A stretch of 64,000 nucleotides of DNA from Chlorops oryzae (GCA_020466095.1 CM035807.1:103992002-104056001); one strand, 5' to 3'; counted from the stretch's first letter, positions 1 through 12,179 are shown. Program-made: numbers and translations. The notes: generated by a model from the sequence alone, not told the origin.

Positions 1-3000
1 ATCAGCGGATGACTTAGGTGGTTCTTCTTCTTCATTGGTTGTTGTAATGTTATCAGTTTGGCTAAAATCGTTGTTAGTATCATCTTCATGCTGAATGGTT
101 TCCATCGGTGCTGCTGATGACTCTTCATTAATGTCAGTTGGTTGTTTTGTTGAGGATTCAAACTCGTTTCCGCTTGCAACACCAGCAAATGAAGATTGAG
201 AATTGCTATCGAGCATAGCAGCAGCTGCAGAAGCTGCTGTGGAAACAGCTGCTACTGCTGCACCCGTTGAGGACATTGAGTTCTGATCGAACAGGCTTGC
301 ACCGGCACCGTCCAGCAGACTACTGCCCCCAGCATTGATGGCCGAATTGGAGTTGCTGTTGAGCATTGCGCTTTCAATTCCGGATAGCGGCTGCTGGTGA
401 TTGCTAATGATTGAACTCTGTGAGTTGCTGTCATGAACTGATGTTGGTTGGTTGTTGACTATGCTGTTTGTTGAACTGTTACTGCTACTGTTGTTGCTAT
501 CGTTTGCCGCCACAGCCAATGTTGATGAATCGTTGGAATTCGCGGTCTCGTTTAGTATGCTGCTCAATTGATGTGAGGGTGTTGATAATGGTGTTGTGGG
601 CTGTGGTGTCTGTACTGGTGGTTGTTGGTGCTGCGAAGGGGCAGAATTTGGTATTGATGGCAATGGTGACGGTGCATGCACGGGTGACATAGTGGCTGGT
701 GTTGGAGTCGGTGGCTGCTGAAGATTTTGTTGTTGCGCTGGTTCACTCAATGTTTGATTTATTTGTGTTCCAAGCGCTGGTGAAAAGGAATCAACTAGCA
801 TTTGGCTATGTTGTTGATGTTGCTGATGTTGCGGATTGTATACATGCTGTTGTTGCTGCTGTTGTTGTGTTAAATGATGCGGAGAATGTTGTGCTTGTTG
901 CTGCAACGTGGATTGACCATGATGATGTAATTGAGACGGCACTTGCGGCTGATCATTCGTTGGCGTGGAACGCGACATCATTTGGCTGTTCTCATTAACA
1001 GCTGATGCCAAAGTTTGATGTTGATGCGCTGCAGTTGCTGCAGTCGAAGAGTGACTCAAATGGTGCAAGCTGCTTAAGCTGCTTGACGGCTGTGTTGGTT
1101 GCTGTTGTGTCTGTTGTGTCTGTTGTTGATGCATTGGAGACATTGAAGCCAATTGGGAGGGAGACGGATGAGTTTGTGGGTGTGCTTGATGTTGCTGCTG
1201 ATGTTGCTGAATTACAGCAGACTGAGAATGAGGTGAAGCACCACCACCAACAATATCATTAATGGAATGCTGCAACTGTTCGTTCAACTGTTGTTGATGC
1301 TGTTGCTGTTGTTGTTGCTGCGGTTGTTGTTGCTGCGGTTGATGTGATTGTGGTTGATGTGTTTGTGGTTGAAGTTGTTGTGATTGATGTTGTTGCGGTT
1401 GATGTTGCTGCGGTTGATGTTGCTGCGGTTGATGTTGTTGCGGCTGATGTTGCTGCGATTGATGTTGCTGCGATTGATGTTGTTGTGGTTGATGTTGTTG
1501 TGGTTGATGTTGATGCGGTTGATGCTGCTGCGGTTGATGTTGTTGCGGTTGATGTTGTTGCGGTTGATGTTGTTGCGGTTGATGTTGCTGCGGTTGATGT
1601 TGCTGCGGTTGATGCTGCTGTGGTTGATGTTGTTGCGGTTGATGTTGTTGCGGCTGATGTTGCTGCGGTTGATGTTGCTGCGTTTGATGTTGCTGCGTTT
1701 GATGTTGCTGCGTTTGATGTTGCTGCGTTTGATGTTGCTGTTGTTGTTGCGATGGCTGACTTTGCTGTTGTTGCGATGGCTGACTTTGCTGTTGTTGCGA
1801 AGCTGGCTGTATTGCCGTGGGTGTATGCGAAGAAGGTGGTTGCTGCTGTTGAGGAGGTGGTTGTTGTTGCTGGTGGCTCAAGCTTTGGGCATACAAACTC
1901 ATTTGCTGTTGGTGTTGTTGTTGCATTTGAGGTGTTGGAGCTCCTGTCATGCTGCCAACACTCATCGGATTTGGATTTTGTTGAGAAACGGCCTGTGGTG
2001 GCGGCTGTTGTTGCATACTACTGATAGAATGCGGTCCCCACTGCTGATGGTGTTGGGGAGAAACGGGCATTCTGGGACCCATCGGTGCATGCGATGGTTG
2101 ACGATAGGCTGACGGATAATCTATAGGCATTACCCCTGGACCGGTCATCACGGGGCCCTGAGTTGGCATAACCATCTGTTCAAGTGCTTGCAATGTATTC
2201 ACAGGTGGTGGTCCTGAACCGCCCGTTTTAGTGCTTGATGGTGCACTTGTAGGTGGCTGCTGCCGGGGTGAAGTTAAACCAATCATACCAGATATGCTAT
2301 GATGCGTCGGTGCCTGCTGATTGGGTGAGTTCACTTGTTGTTGCTGTTGTTGAACTTGTGTTGTTTGCGGAGGAGGTTTTGCCGGAGACATCCCTGGACG
2401 TGGTGACATCTGCGGGTGTGGCGACATTGTTGGTGGCCGAGTTGACATTTGTGGTGACAGCTGCGGGAACGGCGCTCTATATTGAGCCGCAGTTGTTGCT
2501 TGATGTTTTGAAGATGTCATATATGGTGGCGCGGATCCTTGTTGTGATGATGATGATTGTTGCTGTTGTTGCTGCTGCTGTTTGTTGTTGTTGTTGCTGT
2601 TGTTGTTGTTGTGGCTGTTGTTGAGGTGATTGATGATGAGTGCCATAACCAGGTGGAACACTCAATGCATGAGACGGTGGCAAACTGGCACCGCTGGGCA
2701 GTTGATGTTGACCTGTCGGTTGCATCAATCCGACATGGTTTGTTGGTTGCTGCTGTTGTTGCTGTTGACTTTGTAAGAGATGTGAAGCTTGCTGTTGACT
2801 TACTCCCAAGCCTGAAGTCATTGACTGCGCTTGACTATTTACCGAATGAGAACTGTGCAAGCCAGGCGGGGGTTGTTGTTGTTGTTGATGTCCACCAGGA
2901 TGTGCATTCAGCTGCGCAGCCTGCTGCTGCTGCGTAGTTAAATGATGCGATGGAACGCTCCCTGGTGGCGCCGATGCTGCCGGAATATGCTGAGCATAGG

Positions 3001-4891
3001 GATTCGATTGATCCAGTGCAGTGTGTCCATAACCAACATGTTGTGCACCACGCCCCGGTTGGTGTTGCATCGGACTTCCGTATGGGCTGTGGGCGTATGC
3101 TTGTGGTGCACTGGGCACACCAGGCTGTCCAGCTTGTGAAGGTGGGACAGGATATAATGGATGCTGTCCTGTCGCTTGTGGATAATGTTGTGGCAAGCGC
3201 GCTTGCTGATTTTGTTGCTGTTGTTGTTGCTGTTGCTGCTGTTGTGTCGTTGCTGCTGACGACTGTTGTTGTGGCTGTTGTGATGCCAAAGAACCATATC
3301 CACCTGGGCCACCTTGAGGCAATAGTCCCGACATCATGCTCTGTTGAGATCCATAAGGTAGCTTCTGTTGATCTTGTTGCGCATAGCTCGGCATATGTTG
3401 GCGATAGCTAAAAAAAAAAAAAAAAAACGAAAATAATTTTATTGAAGATGTCAACATTAAGCTCTTTTTCTTTGGTTAGGTTAGGTAGGCCTCACATGAG
3501 CTCGTTGTCATACCACGATTAATGGGGAAACAACGAAAAACAGAAAAAGAAAAAACGACACAAACATCCACGACCTCAGCTGGGAGTTGAAGCCAGAGGT
3601 ACTCGCTTCGTAAATTGGCATCTCAACCAACTACGGCAAAGAGACCGTATTTTTTCTAAACTTTTCACTTATTTATTTTTTATGTACCTATATATATATT
3701 GACGGACCTGGGTTCGCCTCCCAGCTCTAGTCGTGGTGTTCTTTAGTTTTTCTGTTTCTTCTTTGATTTACCATTTTTTGTGGTATCACAAAGGGCCCAT
3801 GAGGCCTTCAACCTTCATGGTTATAACCATAATATATAGTATATATATATATAATTATATTATATATAATTAATTTTATATTTTTAATATTTTTATAATA
3901 TATTTAATTTTTAATTATTTTAATTATTTTTTTAACTTTTATTTATTTATTATATATTTTTTATTATTTTTTATTTTTTAAATTTCATGCTTTATTGTTA
4001 TTTATTATATTTAAATTTCCAATTATTACTATTTTATTATTATATTGTTTACTTTTATTTATATTTTTTTTTTTTTTATTTTTTAATATTATTTGTTATT
4101 ATATTTAATTATTATACATTTTATTATTTTTCACTTTATTTCTTATTTTATTTTATTTATATTTTATTTATTAACTTTATTTTTATATTTTTTATATTTT
4201 TTAATATTCTTATGTTTTATTTTACTATTTTATATTCTTATATTCATTATTATTATTTTATTATTATTTTATATTTGTTTTATTTATTTTTGGTTCATTT
4301 ACTTTTTTTTTCATTGTTATAATTTTTTATTATTATTTTTATTCAATTTTGAATTTTCAATTCATCTAATTTATTTATATTTATTTATATTTGTTTATTT
4401 ATTTCATTTTATTATTACCTTTGCGCTGTAGCCTGCCTTTGTTGTGTCGGTGGCCCTGCTTGTGGATGACCGTAAGCGCTCAATCCTGCAGTTGGATACG
4501 ATCCTGGCTGTGCCGTTGGTGCACCCCAACCGCTCAAGTCGCCCATGCTCCCCAAACCACCATGTTGATCGGCGGCACCCAATCCGTAAATATTCTCCGG
4601 CGTTGGCTGGTACGATGGGTATTGTGGTTGCTGTTGCAACGGATGTGGCGCTCTGTGTCTTGGTGGGTAGCCACCTGGAGGTCCCATAGCACGCGGTGCG
4701 GACGCAGCCGCAGCTGCTGCGGCAGCGGCTGAATCATAGCGATAATAGGGGTCTCTAAATGAGATTCATAAAAATGAAAAAAAAAAATTTTTTTTTAAAT
4801 CAAAAATTATATTCTGTATTGTTATTGTATTCTGGAGTGCTGCTTACCCTTGATGATTTCCGTGATACATATTTTGTGCATTTCCATCCAT
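1..4891 (-). CDS. kis: Kismet-like (CHD7/8 family) Gln-rich N-terminal region, partial
   Basis: Three coding exons, read right to left: 4891-4848, 4754-4419 and 3407 to beyond position 1. The start at 4891 (MDGNAQNMYH...) follows an in-frame stop about 24 bases upstream. Exon 1 ends GG and donor GTAAGC; exon 2 starts with one base, ends AG and donor GTAATA; exon 3 starts after a T-rich acceptor. All phases fit. Exon 2 encodes DPYYRYD, a run of nine alanines and a GY/P-rich segment. Exon 3 encodes over 1100 residues rich in Q, P, S, H and G, with MSPRP/MSPHP-type motifs, LQALEQMVMP, a QPQQH array, and an acidic stretch (NEEEEPPK) near the left edge. Kismet remodels chromatin in the nucleus and has a long Q-rich N-terminus, but its chromodomains and helicase would lie outside the window. 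The assignment rests on this composition and on remembered fly gene order next to Dus1 and Rpp30; another Q-rich chromatin protein such as Osa is possible. A one-base frame break lies at 2581-2583. That this is coding is near certain; the name is moderate. Confidence 0.6.
1384..1738 (-). repeat. 15-bp coding tandem repeat, QPQQH pentapeptide array
   Basis: About 23 head-to-tail 15-bp units encode Q-P-Q-Q-H on the minus strand, inside exon 3 of the kismet-like gene. Some units have Ser or Thr in place of Pro (TCG or ACG codons), grouped in runs, which suggests local unit duplication. The period is a multiple of three, so the array keeps the frame open. Its length is likely to vary between individuals. 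Confidence 0.93.
2547..2640 (-). repeat. Poly-glutamine tract containing a one-base frame break
   Basis: This is a CAA/CAG run in exon 3. The upstream frame (codons starting at coordinates equal to 1 modulo 3) continues as threonine/isoleucine codons and stops at 2477. The downstream frame (0 modulo 3) reads QSSSSQQGS and stays open to the left edge. The frames join if one T of the TTT at 2581-2583 is extra. See findings. Confidence 0.85.
3470..3830 (-). repeat. SINE/LINE-tail-like fragment in the kismet-like intron 2
   Basis: In the reverse complement, a TGCCGTAGTTGGTTGAGATG stretch resembles a tRNA A box and a following GCTTCAACTCCC resembles a B box. Further right, around 3710-3725, a GGGTTCGCCTCC B-box-like motif lies on the plus strand. 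The GGTATCACAAAGGGCCCA at about 3782 resembles a motif at 40505 just after the LINE 3' end. This looks like degraded retroposon sequence; the family is not identified. Confidence 0.45.
3830..4415. repeat. Extremely A+T-rich low-complexity stretch in an intron
   Basis: Almost every base from about 3830 to 4410 is A or T, mostly runs of TTTAT and TATTT. It fills the rest of the intron between coding exons 2 and 3 of the kismet-like gene. Long open frames here are products of composition and encode only F, Y, I and L. Confidence 0.9.
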
Positions 4892-6126
4892 CAGTTGTAG
4901 GCACACAAAATATTAAAATTTCCTCTCCTCCTCCTCCTCCTCCTTCAGCTTTTGAAATGAAAATGGATGGAGGGGTAAATTTTTGTTTTTGTGTCGAGTG
5001 GGTGAACACACGGAGTATTATTCGTTAATTTTATTTTTTTAACGAAATGAGAATTTCACCCTTTTCGATACATTTTCACTTGAATATTTTACTAAATTAT
5101 ATTGAATTTAATAAAAGTGGAGGATACTTTAACTATAAAATAAATACGGTCTGTCACTTTTGTTTTCTTAAAACTTATTATTTCTTTCCTACTTTTCTCT
5201 TTTTTTAATATTTTTTTTTTTTTAATTTAATTTTGAGATATTGTTACTGTTTTTTTTTTTTTTTCTTAGAATTCAACAATTTTGGTAGGACTTGCAAATT
5301 TTTGATTCGAGATGACGATAAAATTATTTATCTTCACAGCTGGAAAATAAACGAAAAAGAAAAGAATAACTGTTAAACTGGATGAATATTTTTGCATAAG
5401 AATAATATCTATTATACTAAGTATGTTTTTACACGTATTTACACGTTTTGATATACACTTGAATATTTGAAATTTTTAATTTTATACAGATTATTATTAG
5501 CACGATTGAAATTTGTACTTAATTTTTTTTAAAATTAATTTTTGCGAATTATTGTTCATATTTTTTTATTTATGAAAGATAAAAGTTTGAAACCATGATA
5601 AATTGATAGTGTATCGATAAGTTTGCGAATAGCTTAAAATTATTTCTTTACAGTTTAATAAAAAGGATTTTAACCATATATTGTATAAAACAGACTTATG
5701 TATATAATATATATATATGCCGGTTTGTTTTAGATGATTTTTTTTTTTTTGTAACACGACAAGGTGAAAGCGCTTAGATGTTTAAGGGGAAAAGCTATAC
5801 GCTTATGAATATTGATTTAAAGTTTATGATTTTACATACAACGTACAGCGTTACCCCTCAAATATAAAGCCATTGATTGCGATCACAATTCGAAGCACAT
5901 TTTTCCGGTTTGAAGTATCTGAATTTTAAAATCGGGTTTAACTGTTCGATTTATCACAAATAACTTTTTGTTGTATCTTTCAATTTGATGCGGCAGAGTT
6001 TTGACGCGTTTCGTTAGAGAATCATTTTTTTCTGAACCGATTTTAAGGACCGGCGATTTTCTGTTGCTTGCGAGTTCTTTTCTCTGATAAAATGCAAATT
6101 TAAAAGGAAGGTTTTAGAACAAATTT

Positions 6127-6168
<42 letters not shown>

Positions 6169-8040
6169 TTATCATAAAAATTAATATCGTATCGAAAATG
6201 ATTTCAAAAGTACAAGAATCTATGGAACCTACATGCGCTCCGATTGACTTTGGTTTTTTTAAAACTTTCCGCTTCGACATTCAATATAATCGCACACATA
6301 CAACCGTCACATGGTTACAGAATTTCCATACATATCTCTACATTAAAATTGCCACTTGAACCATCAGCCATGAGCCATGCCACATTAGTATACACAGAAT
6401 AAATAATTATCCCAAACCAAATCGAAGTGTATCTGCGAGTGAACAAACGAACGAACGAACAACGAACGACCGACCGACCGACCGAGCAACGACGATGTAC
6501 CAACTATAAAAGAGCAAAAAAGAAAGAAGAAAATATATAAAATGTAATGGAAAAAAGGGAAAAAGAAAAACGAAGCTGGAGACCCAGAAGTCTCTTTGGA
6601 AAGTCAAGCGAATGGTGGTGCTGCTGTGACTGCCTTTTGCCATAGCCATCGTCATCGTCATCGCCATAGCCATCGTCATCGCCATCGCTATTACCATCGT
6701 CGGCGCTGCTACTTTTGTTGACTTGCTCCGACAGCGTCATTTGCGCATTTTGCATTTTGAATATTGCTCTGTATATTTTTGTACGAATTGTACGTCTGTA
6801 TGTAAAGTACGTATGTATATCTATCGTAATGAACACCTTTACCAATAACCGCACATAGCCTCAGACAGTCAACATCGTGATGCTTTTGCCCAACTACTGA
6901 AACCGGCCACGATTGTTTCATTTCGTATACACACGTACATACATACATACATTTTAAAATCCCTTTTTGTTTTTTCTTTCTTTTTTTTTTTTTGTTTTTT
7001 GATTTGTTTTGTTCCTCCGAGTACCCACACCAGAGTTACGCTGGGCATATAAACCTTCGTATGTATGTCTGTGTTTGTGTGCGTTTAAATGTTTGCGTAT
7101 ACAATTTTATACGCACGTGTGTATGTTCTAGAGTAAAGTGGATTTTTTTGGGTGACGATTTTGTATCTATAGACGCCATCGTCAGCGGCCATAGTGAGGG
7201 CAAGTATTGATTTTATTATACCCTCTTATCAAACGACGCTGTTGCCGTCATCAGCATCATCACAGTCACCGCCGCAGCCATCATCATTGCCGTCACATAG
7301 TCATCATCATTATTATCATCATTATTATTGTCGCATTGTCGGCTTCAAAATCAACGTCATCGGGATTTAGCCAGCGTGTTTGGTCTATTGCTCTGCCCAA
7401 CTTGCAATGAGAGTGGCTAACCCGCGGTCATATAACCAATTCGGCGAAATGAAGGAAAATTTATGAATTTTGCTGGAAATTTACGAATGGAAGACAAAAA
7501 TTTTTTTTTTCTCTAGCAACGAATTTCTTCTTTCGTTTTACTGAGCAAATAGGTATACCCTTTCTTTCTGTCTTCCTTTCAACGACGAAAATAAACTGTC
7601 TTTCATAATGCTAAAGCGCGTGCCATAGCGATTTTATTGAGAGAAATGGGATATGTGTAATGAGAATAAAAAAAGAATAAATGAAATTCGTCGTCTCGTC
7701 ATTTCAATAGTTCCACGCGCTGTCACAGACCTTGCCAGTTTCCCCTCCACGTTCGGTAGTCCTTTTGAAGATTTATCCCAATTGTATAAATGAAATCGTT
7801 TCGTACGGTATTTAATAATATTATCCACCAGCGGGGCTAACAGGTTCGAATGACGCTTGACGTATGAAAAGGGGTTGATATTTCAATGTAAATGAAAGTC
7901 AACCCCGAAAATTGCTCTCTTTGTCATCAGATTTTTTCAACTTCCTCGAGCACTCAAAGAAAAATCTCCGATGAGTGGGTATAAGATTTTTTTTTTTTAG
8001 AGTCTACTCTTTTAAATAGCTTTTCGACAGGGAAAATTAA
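4892..8040. other. 5' flank or 5' UTR/intron DNA of the kismet-like gene; no coding exon found
   Basis: Just upstream of the start codon the minus strand carries a (GGA)n tract at about 4924-4944, probably 5' UTR. The rest is A+T rich. It includes a long A run at 6129-6165, a GAAC/GACC tetranucleotide tract at about 6437-6487, CAT/CGT triplet tracts at 6630-6705, and CAT/CAC tracts at 7230-7340. A minus-strand open frame at 6504-6854 holds an acidic D/G-rich stretch that could be an upstream ORF or an alternative first exon. No TATA box or initiator could be placed with confidence. Confidence 0.5.
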
Positions 8041-8044
8041 TTAC

Positions 8045-8615
8045 ATTCGAGTCTGGATAGTGTGAACAGCTCGGTGGTGTGAACACTTCGGTGGTGTGAA
8101 CACTTCGGTGGTGTGAACACCTCGGTGGTGTGAACACTTCGGTGGTGTGAACACTCGGTGGTGTGAACACTTCGGTGGTGTGAACACCTTCGGTGTGTGA
8201 AACACTTCGGTGGTGTGAACACTTCGGTGGTGTGAACACCTCGGTGGTGTGAACACTTCGGTGGTGTGAACATTCGTGGTGTAACACTCGGTGGTGTGAA
8301 CACTCGTGGTGTGAACACCTCGGTGGTGTGAACACTTCGTAGTGTAAACACTTGGGTGGTGTGAACACTTCGGTGGTGTGAACACTTCAGTGGTGTGAAC
8401 ACTTCGGTGGTGTGAACACTTCGGTGGTGTGAACACCTCGGTGGTGTGAACACTTCGGTGGTGTGAACACTTCGGTGGTGTGAACTTCGGGGTGAACACT
8501 TCGGTGATGTGAGCACCACGGCAGTGTAAACACTTGGATGGTGTGAACACCTCAGTGGTGTGAACACTTCGGTGATGTGAACACCTCGGTAGTGTAAACA
8601 CTTGGGTGGTGTGAA
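8045..8615. repeat. 17-bp minisatellite
   Basis: Roughly 33 head-to-tail copies of a unit close to CGGTGGTGTGAACACTT. Most differ by one base (TTCGG versus CTCGG) and a few have single-base deletions. The flanks are ordinary A+T-rich sequence. Open frames on the minus strand (repeats of FTPPKCSHHRSVH type) come from the repeat itself. Confidence 0.95.
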
Positions 8616-8782
8616 CACATGGACTGACAAAACCTTCGGGAAAAGGCAGTTTAAAAATTATTAGGAGAACGTAAGAAGAAAACGTTCAAGGAGTTCTCGA
8701 TCTACAGATTGAGTTTGTGAAAACAACAAAACAGAGCTTGAAATTGACTGAGATAAACTAAGTCTAAACAATTGAGGGTGTT

Positions 8783-9247
8783 TTGTTCAGGCGAACCTGA
8801 CAATGCAATACTCGACACAGACAATAGGTTAGCTAAATAGGTTTTTATATTTTTTAAAACAAACCCCAAGAAAAATCAGCCTCATATGACAAATTTTTGC
8901 GATTGTGGTGACAGACCTTAGTACTGGAGCTACCCTTAATATTGGACCGATTGAGAAAATATTTGGAGAGAATGTTTATGACTATAGAAGACGCCCTAAA
9001 ATATGCTCACATATCAAATTCAGAGCAGTTTTTGTGATTTTCATAACAGACCGTTGTACTGGAGGTACACCTAAAAACTGTGCGATCGGGTCCATTCTCG
9101 AACTTCGTTCTTACTCAATATCTTCATGTCTGATCATTTCTATATATACATACTTATTTTGTATGGTCTATCTCGCGGCTCTGGATGTTACACACAACCG
9201 CACAAACGCAATATAGCCTCGACACAGAGTATGTCGCGTATAAAAAG
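8783..9247 (+). mobile_element. Interspersed repeat family A, short diverged copy
   Basis: It begins with GGTGTTTTGTTCAGGCGAACC and ends near CTCGACACAGAGTATGTCGC. It shares the internal CAGACC-TTAGTACTGGAG and CTATCTCG...GGATGTTACACACAACC blocks with the copies at 26.5 and 57.5 kb. It is about half their length and more diverged. There is no transposase, so it is a non-autonomous element. Confidence 0.85.
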
Positions 9248-11263
9248 AGTCTAAATATTCAAGAATGGTAAACTATTTACCCGAGCGAAATAAGAACCCA
9301 CAATGCTGCCATTGTGTACTTTTAAGGAACAAGTCCTGCCATACTGTAGATTCTGGAGCCGATAATTATCATTATTAACTGAACATTCCACGTGCAAGAG
9401 AGTTCATTTTCGTTAATAAAAAATTGATGAGAAAAAATCCAATAAAATACATATTCATAAAAATAATAAATACGGAAAAAGTTTTGCAAACTAATTATTT
9501 GTTCAATTTTAATTTGCCCAATCACCTTGCTCAACCCATCCCATGTAGATACATTGTACACGTAAATACACGTATGTATGTAAATCTAACGGCTCTTCGC
9601 ACTCTCAATAATCAACACTCGAAATCGATTTTTTCCCATTCGACTGGAAATAATAACAACGACAACAACAAACACTTAGATATAATAATAAAATAATGAA
9701 TAAAAAGAAAGAAAAATAGGAGCAAAAAGAAGAAGAAGAAAAAAAAAAAGTAGAAAAGTACAGTCTGTCTTGCACACGACAAAAATTAAGCATTCGTGTA
9801 TATGATGTGTGGTGGGGTGGGGTGAATTGAGCTGCTCAAGTATCGAACAATACAATACGAAAAATATAATTTCACCTTCGAAAGCGTAGATACTATTACA
9901 GACAATATCTAGAAGTTCGAACGAATAAAAAAAAAAAAAAAAAATAGTACAGCTTACGAACGCTGATACGAAATATCTATCTGTATCTGTCTGCACATCG
10001 GCACGAATATCTATTTATCTGTAAGCATATTAACCGAAATATAAGCAGAAACAACACACGGCTGCAGTACCAATCACTAGACGTTCGCTTAAACTCATTA
10101 CCACACGTCGTGGTCTCCGTCTTAGTCTCCGTCGTCGTCGTGGTTTTCGTCGACATCGTCCGATGAATGTATGCATAAACGTATGTAAATATGTTTGTAG
10201 GTATCCACAAGACATGGTCATAAAATAATTGAATAAAAATACATACTATTAAAAACACAAAAGAAAGAAGTCAAATATAACTGTATGGAAATGTGAATTA
10301 TAGATACGATTCATAGATACATAGTAGGATCGCACACTGAAGCGAATACGTGGTAAAAACTTGTTCGAAGCACGTAGATACTAACTGGGCCTATGACGTA
10401 CAATTCTGCTCGAATGTTCGAAGACGTAAAGTGTTTTTGAATTAAGTATTTATTATTGAAACAATTAAAAGTTATACAAAATATTCATTTTCTTTCAATC
10501 GCAAAAAAAATAATGGACGTACCCCATTGATTGTCTGCTCGAACCTATCTAAATATATGTATGTAGGTACCAAAAAAATTGTCTTCATGAATTAAATGGA
10601 TTGATATCAAATTGAAAAGAGAATCGAAATTTTTTCTGACATACTTCTTTTTAAATCAATGCGCTATCTTAAGAGAATATTGTCCCCATTGGACGTGGAG
10701 AGTTATTATTATTTTTTATTAGAAAAAAAATTTATAATATTTGTCTTATATTCGTGTGAGTCAATATTCAGTACTTTGTTTTTTTTTTTTTCCACAACGA
10801 ACAAAAATGTGATTAAACGCTGCCACAATTGGTCTTCATTCTAAAAAAAAAAAAAAAAATTTTTTTTAAAAAAAAAAAAAGCAACAAAAACAATGAAAGC
10901 AATAAAACAACAATATAGCAGTCTTAGACTCAGATTTATTTATTTCTTCCTATCATACATATGAGTAATAAAATCGCAAGAAAACAGCTGTTCACTAGAC
11001 TCGATCAAATCGATTAAGCAAAAGCCTGAAGCCGTTAAAACCGTATTCGAAAACAGAAAGAAATTTCCATTGTACATAGCCACAATAAACCGCAAGGAAG
11101 GAACCGCAGCTGTGTGTGCCAACAACAGAATAGAAAAACGGGACCAAAACAAATAATGTGATAAAAAAAAGTTCAAAGGAGAAAACAAAATATGCGAATA
11201 TACATATACAAAAGATAGAAGAAATAAAAATAAATTATTTTCCTTTTTTAAATAAAATTTTAG
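9248..11263. other. A+T-rich non-coding stretch
   Basis: There is no recognisable gene. It holds CGT/CTC triplet tracts at 10100-10160, T and A runs (10777-10791, 10842-10880), and an A-rich, CA-rich block on the plus strand at 10880-11160 that resembles a fly 5' UTR. That block has an open plus-strand frame at about 10965-11155 (motifs KTVFENRKKF, CANNRIEKRD) which may be chance. It lies just before the candidate exons at 11264-11607. Confidence 0.4.
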
Positions 11264-11607
11264 CTCACAGCGCCCGCGACAACAATAACAAGTGCGTCAG
11301 CAAAAGGCCTCCAAAAACTAGCGAGTGTGACTGCTGGAGTCCACTGTAAAAATGTTGCCAATACAATAAAAAAAAAAAAAAAAATATAAAACATAAAAAA
11401 TAAAAGAGAAAGCAATAGCAAAAATTTCGTATCACGTGTATGGGGGTACGACGACCCAGCTCTTAAACGGCACTCACGCTACGCATCAGCACGCTACAGT
11501 CAGGCCAGACATTTCGCCACAAACGAGTCGTTCGGCGACGATGAGGACGCTAACAGAAACATTGAAAGCAATCAGTTAACCGGCAGTGGCAGCGGTGACC
11601 CGGCGTC
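11264..11607 (+). CDS. Candidate exons A and B of an unrecognised plus-strand gene
   Basis: Two possible exons. A is 11264-11345, after a TTTTAG acceptor, ending before GTAAAA. B is 11419-11607, after an AATAG acceptor, ending before a strong GTAAGA donor. A read from its third base is open and ends in phase 2; B begins with one base, so the join is in frame. The peptide contains CVSKRPPKTSECDC, then SRVWGYDDPALKRHSRY and ATNESFGDDEDANRN. B is richer in G+C than its surroundings. Against this: the 73-bp intron has no pyrimidine tract, a second plus frame of B is also open, and I recognise no domain. It could be a 5' UTR with fortuitous open frames. Confidence 0.33.
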
Positions 11608-12035
11608 GTAAGATATTTTTGTAGTGTATCCCACACATACACACACACACACAAGGCAACACAATGCGAATTATATTGCAAAAGCGAGAGGGAAAAACAG
11701 AAAAGAGAATAAAGAAATAAGACATTAGAAGCACGAGTGCTATATTTTACACCCAAAAGAAAATGAAATTAAATAATAATAATAAGCTTTCCTTTTTTCC
11801 CTATCACAATGCATCGGTTTGACTGGCTCCTGCTAGCTTTGATTTGTGCATATAATGTTTGATTGATAAACAACTCCACCAATTCATATCATATTCGATT
11901 CTTTTTTGACTCATATTTGTGATCATTTACGAGTCTTCTACGATGCATATTTCATATCGTTTCCGAGACTTTTCCGAGATATAATTATAATCGATTGCTT
12001 TCCAAAAAAAATAAAAAATATTGATAAATCAATAT

Positions 12036-12160
12036 GGGTATTCATTCAGACCTTGAACTTAGTGAACTTTGAGAACTTTTTAAACTGACGTCAAAACTTC
12101 CATGTATTTTGACAGTTAAGTTCTCAGAGTTCACTCCTTCGAGGGTTTGAATGAATACCC
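12036..12160. mobile_element. Short palindromic MITE
   Basis: Inverted ends GGGTATTCATTCA... and ...TGAATGAATACCC enclose 125 bp that folds back on itself, with GTGAACTTTGAGAAC opposing GTTCTCAGAGTTCAC. It has no coding capacity. The GGGTATTC end resembles the MITE at 17144-17355, so the two may be related. Confidence 0.75.
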
Positions 12161-12179
12161 AAATTACAAACTTTTTGGC

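Noticed and set aside
1344..2112. Long plus-strand open frames (Val/Asp/Ala-rich and MLLRL repeats)
   Set aside because: They are the reverse of the CAA/CAG/CAT codons of the kismet-like exon and arise from the 15-bp repeat.
3987..4431. Open frames rich in F, Y, I and L
   Set aside because: Almost pure A/T intron sequence; the codons reflect base composition only.
8012..8630. Minus-strand frames repeating FTPPKCSHHRSVH; also the idea of a CRISPR array
   Set aside because: All frames come from the 17-bp minisatellite. There are no spacers between repeats and the host is a eukaryote.
8905..9216. 103-codon plus-strand frame
   Set aside because: It lies wholly inside a non-coding family A repeat, and the frame is not kept in the other copies.
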